Shown here: positions 47,701 through 56,700 of the stretch, in pieces
Position numbering within the stretch: the stretch's first letter is position 1
How the letters are laid out: each line of letters begins with the position of its first letter
Assembly: GCA_903813345.2 (NCBI GenBank)
Contig: CAIIXF020000009.1
Coordinates: forward strand, 38,559,759-38,619,758
Direction: 5' to 3'
Length of the DNA: 60,000 nt
Source: Owenia fusiformis
Taxonomy: Eukaryota > Annelida > Polychaeta > Sabellida > Oweniidae
The notes under the pieces: model-generated
Told to the model about the DNA's origin: nothing
Database searches by the model: none
What the model saw: the letters and a program-made list of their open reading frames with translations, nothing else
Program-made: the position numbers and the translations under genes

Positions 47701-50700
47701 GCACTAAAATAACTGAAGAATTTTTGAAAATTATTATATGGTACCTCTGAGATAATATATAAAGTATATAAATGGGCATACATAGTATGTATATACTATG
47801 TATTGTTATATATCATTTTAAATCATATGATATACTCTATCAGAATCAATAAGTTTTTAAGTCCCATTTTATAGGTTGTCATGGTTACAAGATTCCAAAA
47901 AATACTTTGGGTTTGTGCTTGGACGTGATATCACGTCATTCGTAGTCAACGTATGTGCTTTATGACGTCATATCACGTCATTCGTAGCGAATGAGTTAAT
48001 GGTTATATTTTGTCTGGAGAAATTTATGTAAAGAATAATGAACATGTAATATGTGCAAAATAGCAATTTTCTCTAACCCTAAGTTAACAGATATCCCTGT
48101 TAAGTTATGTCTTGTATTACTTTCTAGTTTGATGTCAACTACACCGCACTGTACAACGATACTGCAATACATTCCCTACTAAGCATCATCAACTTAATGA
48201 GCAATTGTCTTGTATTACTTTCTAGTTTGATGTCAACTACACGGCACTGTACAATGATACTGCAATACATTCCCTACCAAGCATCATCAACTTAATGAGC
48301 AATTGTCTTGTATTACTTTCTAGTTTGATGTCAACTACACGGCACTGTACAATGATACTGCAATACATTCCCTACCAAGCATCATCAACTTAATAAGCAA
48401 CTCTCTCCTGAATTTAGTCCTCAACGACACTAATCGTCCACACCAAATCATGACTGCCAATAAACCATGGCCAAGTAAGCTTACATTATGTTCTGCATTA
48501 TTTCACAAATACCCAACAGCCATGAAAGCAAAAGACCTTCTGTATTTTCGTCAACTTGGTTAACACTAGAGTCTGTGCACTTCCAGACAAACACTTTGAT
48601 GGATTGATTTGAAATTTTCAAGGATGTTTCTTTGCATGAACAATTTAGAATTGCTTAGGGTCGATTTTAAGGCATCCATATTTGATTGTTAAGCACTGTA
48701 TACACTGTAAATACCGTTTCAATCGTTTCAATTGTTTCAATTGTTTCAACCAATTCAATGGTTTCAATGCTTGCATCATTTCCTACGGTTCAATGCTTAC
48801 GTCATTTTGAGCATTTCAACCGTTTCAATCGATTCGCCTTTGAAATTAATTTAAATTTTCGCTGTTTGCGCCTGTTTCGCCGTTTCAAGCATTTCAATCA
48901 TACGACCAATTCATGAAGAAACGGGTGAAACGATTGAAAAGAAAAATGAACATGCACGTTTTTCATTTCTAGTGTAATGACCTTCGATAGCAAGTCGCTA
49001 CTACAGTCTCAGCTGTGGTGGCTAGCCTTTATGGCTCAGGGGTAGAGCGTCTGACTCTGAGAGCAGGAGGTCCTGGGTTCGATTCCCGTACGGGGCATTG
49101 AATTTAGCACATTCTCTTTCGAGTCTAGTATCTGGCTCGGTACACTACAGCTCCCCTACGAGCGACCCAAGGGTCGTTACACTAGCATTTCGCTGGGTCT
49201 TTTCAACCGTTTCAATCATTTCAATCAATACGTCTTGAAAAATAAAATCACTATTTCGCTGCTTTCGCCTGTTTCGCCGTTTCAAGCATTTCAATCAATT
49301 CGCCTAAGCTGTTTTCACATTCTCTTTCATTTCAATCATTTCAAGCATTTCGGCCTTTTCGTCCCCAATTTCAAGCATTTTGCCTGCCAGTGTATACACC
49401 CCTTTTCAAGCATTTCGGCCTTTTCGCCCCCCATTTCAAGCAATTCGCTTGCCAGTGTATACACCCCTTTAGACACACTATTGTTAAGCCTGTACCTTGT
49501 TTTGTATTTTAGGCATTGAGGTTGGCTCTGCACAATGGAATCAGGCAGCCTTTTCTTCAGTTATCCTTGTGGGTTTGGCTATGACAATAGTCCCAGCTGG
49601 AATGGCAGGCTTGATTGTAAAAGATAGAGAGGTTTGTGGATTTCAGTAGTACACTATCATCCTAAATTAACATGATGATTTAATTGAGTCTCAAATTAGG
49701 CTAATCAGCTTTATCCAAAAACAAGATTTACAACAGTGTACATACAAAATAAATTATTCTCAAATGTAAAAATTTATATCTCCACCAGAAGTGGATTGTG
49801 TTTGGCATTCGGTGCACAGTTGGTGTTTGGTTGTTGGCTTTTGGTGATTGATACTTGATGGTTGGTGTTTGGTGGTCAGGTTCTGTAATGAATGGCAGGT
49901 GGTGACATTTTGCATGTTAATGTCATGTTTGGAATGACTATGTTATAAGAGAGATTAATGAAATAAACATTCTAGAAATTTTATTGATGTTTTATTTTAG
50001 TGTAAAGCGCGAAGTCAGCTTAGGGTCCAGGGTGTAACAATGAACATGTACTGGGGGAGTACATTTCTTGCAGACATTATTCAATTTTGTATTCCTACAT
50101 TGATTACTGTCATTGCTGTTTTAGCATTTCAGGTATGGTATTTATATCCTATTTACATGTATTTTAAAGAGAATATTGTATTTTACCTGGAAAAAAAGTC
50201 TGAAATTGAAGGCTATTGGAATGAAGAGGTTATTTTTGACCAAAATAAGTGCCATATTAACTTAGCTGTTATAGCTACCTAAAACATATAGAATTATAAT
50301 GTTATAATTATAAAACACTTTACAGTACTATATAGGTTGATTAAGTTATGGTTGTAAATTATTTAAATAGAGATTAGAAAAATTATGAATGTATATCTTT
50401 TTAGGTGCCTTCATATAGACCAGGTGGAGCCATACTGAGTTTGATCCTCTTATATCTGCTGTATATGCCTGTTTTGACCCTATGTGGCTACAATATATCA
50501 TTCCTCTTCAACAGATTTGAGACAGCTGGTGCGATCATACCGCAGTTATTTACATATGTAAGGACTTTCAAAGCATCTCATTTAATTCAATGCAAGAAGT
50601 AAGCAGCAAGAATGCATTTTGGTGACATTTTATTTGAAAATTTGGTAAAAATTTATTATAACAATTAATGTCATGTATAGTATAGGGAACTGTATTCTTA

Positions 50701-53700
50701 TATGCATAATATTTATTGAACTTAACAAAATTATGTTTCAGACTTCATAAATTAATGTTTACCAGGTCGTCCAATATCTTCATGCAAAAATGCTCTAATT
50801 AATTTTTTTCTTTGAAACGTTTACAAAACATTTCTTTGTTCTGATTTGTCAAATGTTATTTGACTTGTGTTTTGGTCATGCTAGGCAATTTAGGACTTGG
50901 TCACTCAATTTTAATTAATCTCTGGGTGAATAATTAGTTGCACATGTACACACTTTAAAACACTTGTACTTTCATACTGAAGGTTTCTTAGCATGTCACT
51001 TCATCAAGTGCTCAAAGTATATTCCCCTTTGTACTGGAAACATAGTTCCTGGCGCTTCACACATTCTTCACTTTATTCATATTTAGCCCTAAAACCACAA
51101 GGAAATTTATTGTGCATTGCACTCTGCACATCTGCAGTAAGTTCAGTCATGCTAGCATACCACACTCCTCTCACTTCCTCTTTCATTCTATTGAACACCC
51201 CAAAGTCCAATATAGCATTGGGGAAGTATGCACCCTATTCAAAAATTTCTATCTGTAGGGTATCCAAGATGGTATCCTAAACCATTTTCTTATTACCTGA
51301 ACTTATTGAACGACCTGGTATGTAGTTGTACTATTTTCAAAAATATTGGTCTAAGAGGTTTCCTTTGTTTGAAATAAACTATTATCTAGCTAAGAGATTA
51401 TTAAAAGTCATGTTGATTACATTATGTTTGACCCCCACCCCTCATCTAACAAAGTTTAAAATGTTGATTTGTCTCAATTGAAAATCAACACTATTTGCCC
51501 ACATAGCAATACATACTAAGTACCCGACCAAGTATAATAAGTACAGATATATGGACAGTTTAGCTTAATCCACTAGTTGATAAATATAGATGGCACTTGC
51601 ATAACTAATTGTAAATGCTTTGTGTACTTGTACTTTCAGTTGTCATTTGTACCATATATCCCTGTCTCTATTGTACTTTCAGTTGTCATTTGTACCATAT
51701 ATCCCTGTCTCTATTATTGACCTGAGCAATCCACAAGCAGCGGCCATCATGCACTATGTTTTCTGCATTATTGATCCCCTTTATGGTGTCTTTGGAGGCA
51801 TCTACTACATTGATAGGGTAAGTTTGAGGTTGTATAATATTTAATTGAAATTGATTTTATGTATTATGACCTGATGTAATATGTTAAAGCTTTGCCAATA
51901 TAGACCAACCTTGAGAGGCTCCAAATTGTTTTTCTCAAAATATATTTTTAATTTTTAACTTTTTCTCAACTTTTTTCTTCAGATTTTGTTATTCAACATT
52001 TTTTGCTGGGTTATGATTTCCCATAGGATAAACGGACAATCCTATGGTTTTCAACAATATCAGTTATATCCACTCATGGATATCAATATCTTCAAACATT
52101 CACTGCGCTCACTCATGAAGACATCAATATTCACTCATGGATATCAATGACATTTTTTTAAAACGATAGGATATTCCTATATTTTCCTATGGCTAATTTG
52201 TGAGCCAATGGGCTGCAGGACTTTTAAAAACCTGTTCCACTTGTGAGATGTTTCACTTACAGAGGTGTTCTACTTAGTTTCTACTGTACATAAGACAGCA
52301 GTATTAACTTAAAAATAGTTTTATGTTCATCATTGTAATACATTTTAAATTAAGGAATGATGCAATTTTAGCTGTCATTTCTATATCTATCATTTTGTAG
52401 GTGCACTCGTACCAATCCCTAAATCTATAGCTCATTTACATTTGTAGGTGTATACTCGAGCTTCATTTACTCAAACCAATCCCCAGCTCTCAGTAAGCGA
52501 CTACTTCAAATGGGATAGTAATATTATTTTCCCTCTCCTCATGGTAAGATTTGATTATCACATATATGGATTATCATTCTATTACTTAGGAATCATGGTA
52601 TACATGATTACAAATGATTTAGAAATTTTGAGATTATAAGCAACATTTATTATTATCGTATGATATGTAAAATGAAGCCCTCTGATTGGTCAGTTCTTGT
52701 GATGTACCAATCTGTATTGCCACTGAGATTGTCCTCATTGATCATCTCCGTAGCAATACAGAAAGTATTGGTATGGAGGGGACAATCTCAGTTGCAATAC
52801 AGAGGATACAAAACATTTTCTAAGGATTATCTTCTAAGTGAATTGTATTGGCTTAAGATCAAAATATAAAAATATTAAAGAATGATTTGAAGTCCAATAC
52901 AGGATATATTGTGCTCTCAATATTCTGTGTTTGCACTCGACTTCATCTCGTGCCAATACAGAATTTCTCAAGCAGAATATATCATGTATTGCACTTCAAA
53001 TCATTCAATCTTTTTAGCTGCTATCTGTGCATTTTAATGATTTCAGGCATTTGTACATGTAGCTTGGCTGTATTTCTTATTGCGTTATTTGGAAGTACGG
53101 AAGTATGGTGGTGACACAAAAGATGTGGTCGGCTGTGTCAAGAAGAAAGGTCCAGTGAGTGTTGTCCCTGAGACGAATGATGATGTCATAGAGGATGAGG
53201 ATGAAGATGTTGCCACGGAAAGAAGCAGAATCATCAACTGGAATCCAGCTGTAGATAAGGTGAGCAAAATGCTGGAATGGAGGCAAAATGTGCAAGATGA
53301 CTTAACTTCAGATGTGTAATAACCTTAGGGCATAGCAAATGTAAATTCATCATGGAATCAGTCAGTTATGTCACTTTTATGATTGCTTTGTTTGATCCTT
53401 TGAGCATCCCCTTAGGACTATTCATATTGTACCTATTCTAGGCTCCCGTTGTCATGGTGATGAGCATCCCCATGGGGCTATTCATATTGTACCTATTCTA
53501 GGCTCCTGTTGTCATGGTGATGAGCATCCCCATGGGACTATTAATATTGTACCTATTCTAGGCTCCTGTTGTCATGGTGATGAGCATCCCCATGGGACTA
53601 TTAGTATTGTACCTATTCTAGGCTCCCATTGCCATGGTGATGAGCATCCCCATGGGACTATTTATATTGTACCTATTCTAGGCTCCCGTTGTCATGGTGA

Positions 53701-56700
53701 AAGGCCTGCGCAAGGAGTTCAGCAAAAGAATCAAAAATAGTGGTTTTTGTAAGAAAGTGCCTGATACCGTCAAGACAAAGGTAGCAGTTCGTAATTCAAC
53801 ATTTGGAGTAGAAGGAGGTGAGGTGTTTGGACTACTTGGCCCCAATGGAGCGGGTAAAACTACCACAATGAATATGATCATTGCAGAAGAGGGACCAACC
53901 AATGGAAAGGTGGGCAATCGTTCAATTTCATTATTATGCTCCCCATTATAGGTTTTGCCTGAATGCTAATAGTAAAGTAATAATTCCTGAGTACATAAAA
54001 GAGCTTACAGTTTTGACATACAATGTGATTGGATAGTAAATTATAATTGCTTATTTAAAAATATAAGTTGATGATGCAGTGTTTACACTAAGGGATGCAG
54101 TGTTACATTAAAGGATAGTACAAAGAGCAACCAGGTTGCCCACTTCATCAATGTATGGAGGTTTTTATATTACATTCAAATTCTGTGTATTGTTAAACTT
54201 TAATATCTGCTTCATATGAGAAAATGAGCACTTTGCAGATTATTTACATTCACTTTTAAAGACTTTTGTTGAAATCCCTTTTTGTTTGAGATGATGAGAT
54301 AACAATAAATGTTATGCTTCAACATTGTAGGTTACTGTAGCAGGCTTTGACATCAGATCTAGTCTCTCTGATGCCTTTCAAGCCATGGGTTATTGTCCCC
54401 AGCATGACCCTCTCTGGGATGTCATTACGACAAAGGAGCACATTTCCACTTATGCTATTATGAGGGGCATCCATCCAATTGATGTGAAGGGCATCACACA
54501 ATTGTGAGTATGGATTTGAACTGTGATTCACAAAATATTGGTAATATGCAATAAAGTGCACACACTATATATGAATAATATGATATTCATGCTATTATGC
54601 AGAAAAAATATTTGAGTATATGTTATATTACCTCAAGTTAAAATTAAATGTCATATAGCCTTAAATAGACATCATTTAAACCATTTCATTAAGAACACTC
54701 AGTAAAGCTCTTTATATCTTTCAATTTCATTCCAGTTTTCTGAAGTCGCTGCGCATAGAAGAGCATGCAGACAAGCATGCAAAGAAGTTGTCTGGGGGAA
54801 CGAAACGAAAGGTCAGTACTCGATCAACAGGGATTAACTCATATGAAAAAAGTGTAATACTGTTTACAATTATTGACTTATTCAGAGGTTGACTATTAAA
54901 AATTATAATCTGACATTGTAAACCTTGACCGTCAAACAACACTTATCAACAGGAATATATTGTGCAGTGATTAGTCAAAACTATTTACTGCTCTTCGACC
55001 AATCAGAACCAAGCATTTCAAGTGCATGCAAGAACAGAGGTAAGGAATGCAAATTATAATACATGTACTAAATACTGTTTTATTTCAGTTGTGCTATGCC
55101 TTGAGTATGCTTGGGAAGCCTGATGTTGTTTTGATGGATGAGCCTTCCACAGGAATGGACCCCAGGTCTAAACGTTACCTGTGGTGAGCATTGCCATTTA
55201 TTGTAAATATTTCGCAATTAAAAACCTATTGCATAATGCATAGTGTCTGTTGTATAATACATTGTGCCTATTGTATAATGCACAGTGCCTGTTGTATAAT
55301 ACATTGTGCCTATTGTATAATAAAAAGTGTCTGTTGTTTAATGCATAGTGCCTGTTGTATAATACATTGTGCCTACTGTATAATACATTGTGCCTATTGT
55401 ATAATGCATAGTGCCTGTTTTATAATACATTGTGCCTATTGTATAATGCATAGTGCCTGTTGTATAATGCATTGTGCCTATTGTATAATGCATAGTGCCT
55501 GTTGTATAATAAATTGTGCGTGTTGTATAATGCATAGTGCATGTTGTATAATACATTGTGCCTATTGCATAATGCATAGTGCCTGTTGTATAATGCATAG
55601 TGCCTATTGTATAGTGCATAGTGTCTGTTGTATAATACATTGTGCCTATTGTATAATGCATAGTACCTGTTGTATAAGAGATTGTGCCTATTGTATTATG
55701 TATAGTGCCTATTGTATAATACATTGTGCCTATTGTATAATGCAGAGTGCCTGTTGTATAATACATTGTGCCTATTGTATAATGCATAGTGTATGTTGTA
55801 TAATAAATTCTGCCTATTGTATAATACATAGTGCCTGTTGTATAATACATTGTGCCTATTGTAGAATGCATAGTGTCTGTTGTATAATGTATAGTGCATA
55901 TTGTATAATACATTGTGCCTGCTGTATAATGCATAGTGCATGTTGTATAATACATTGTGCCTATTGTATACTGCATAGTGCCTATTGTATAATACATTGT
56001 GCCTATTGCATAATGCATAGTGCCTGTTGTATAATACATTGTGCCTATTGTATAATGCATAGTGTATGTTGTATAATAAATTCTGCCTATGGTATAATAC
56101 ATAGTGCCCGTTGTATAATACACTGTGCCTATTGTAGAATGCATAGTGTCTGTTGTATAATGTATAGTGCATATTGTATAATACATTGTGCCTGTTGTGT
56201 AATGCATAGTGCATGTTGTATAATACATTGTGCCTATTGTATACTGCATAGTGCCTATTATATAATACATTGTGCCTATTGTATAATGCATAGTGTCTGT
56301 TGTATAATACATTGTGCATGTTGTATAATATATTGTGCCTATTGTATAATGCATAGTGCCTGTTGTATAATACATTGTGCCTGATGTATAATGTAGAGTG
56401 CCTATTGTATAATGCAGAGTGTCTGTTGTATAATGTATAGTGCATATTGTATAATGCATAGTGCCTGTTGTATAATACATTGTGCCTATTGTAGAATGCA
56501 TAGTGTCTGTTGTATAATACATTGTGCCTATTGTATAATACATAGTGCTTGTTGTATAATGTAGAGTGCCTATTGTATAATGCATAGTGTCTGTTGTATA
56601 ATAAATTGTGCCCATTGTATAATACACAGTGCCTGTTGTATCATATATTGTGCCTATTGTATAATGCACAGTGCCTGTTGTATAATACATTGTGCCTATT

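Noticed and set aside
49025-49097. Functional tRNA gene
   Set aside because: A and B boxes are good, but the acceptor stem has mismatches and the anticodon stem does not pair. It sits inside a TG...CA element with target duplication.
55191-56690. Plus-strand 397-codon and minus-strand 450- and 249-codon frames
   Set aside because: Direct consequence of a 21-bp repeat without stops in several frames. The region lies inside a confirmed ABCA intron.
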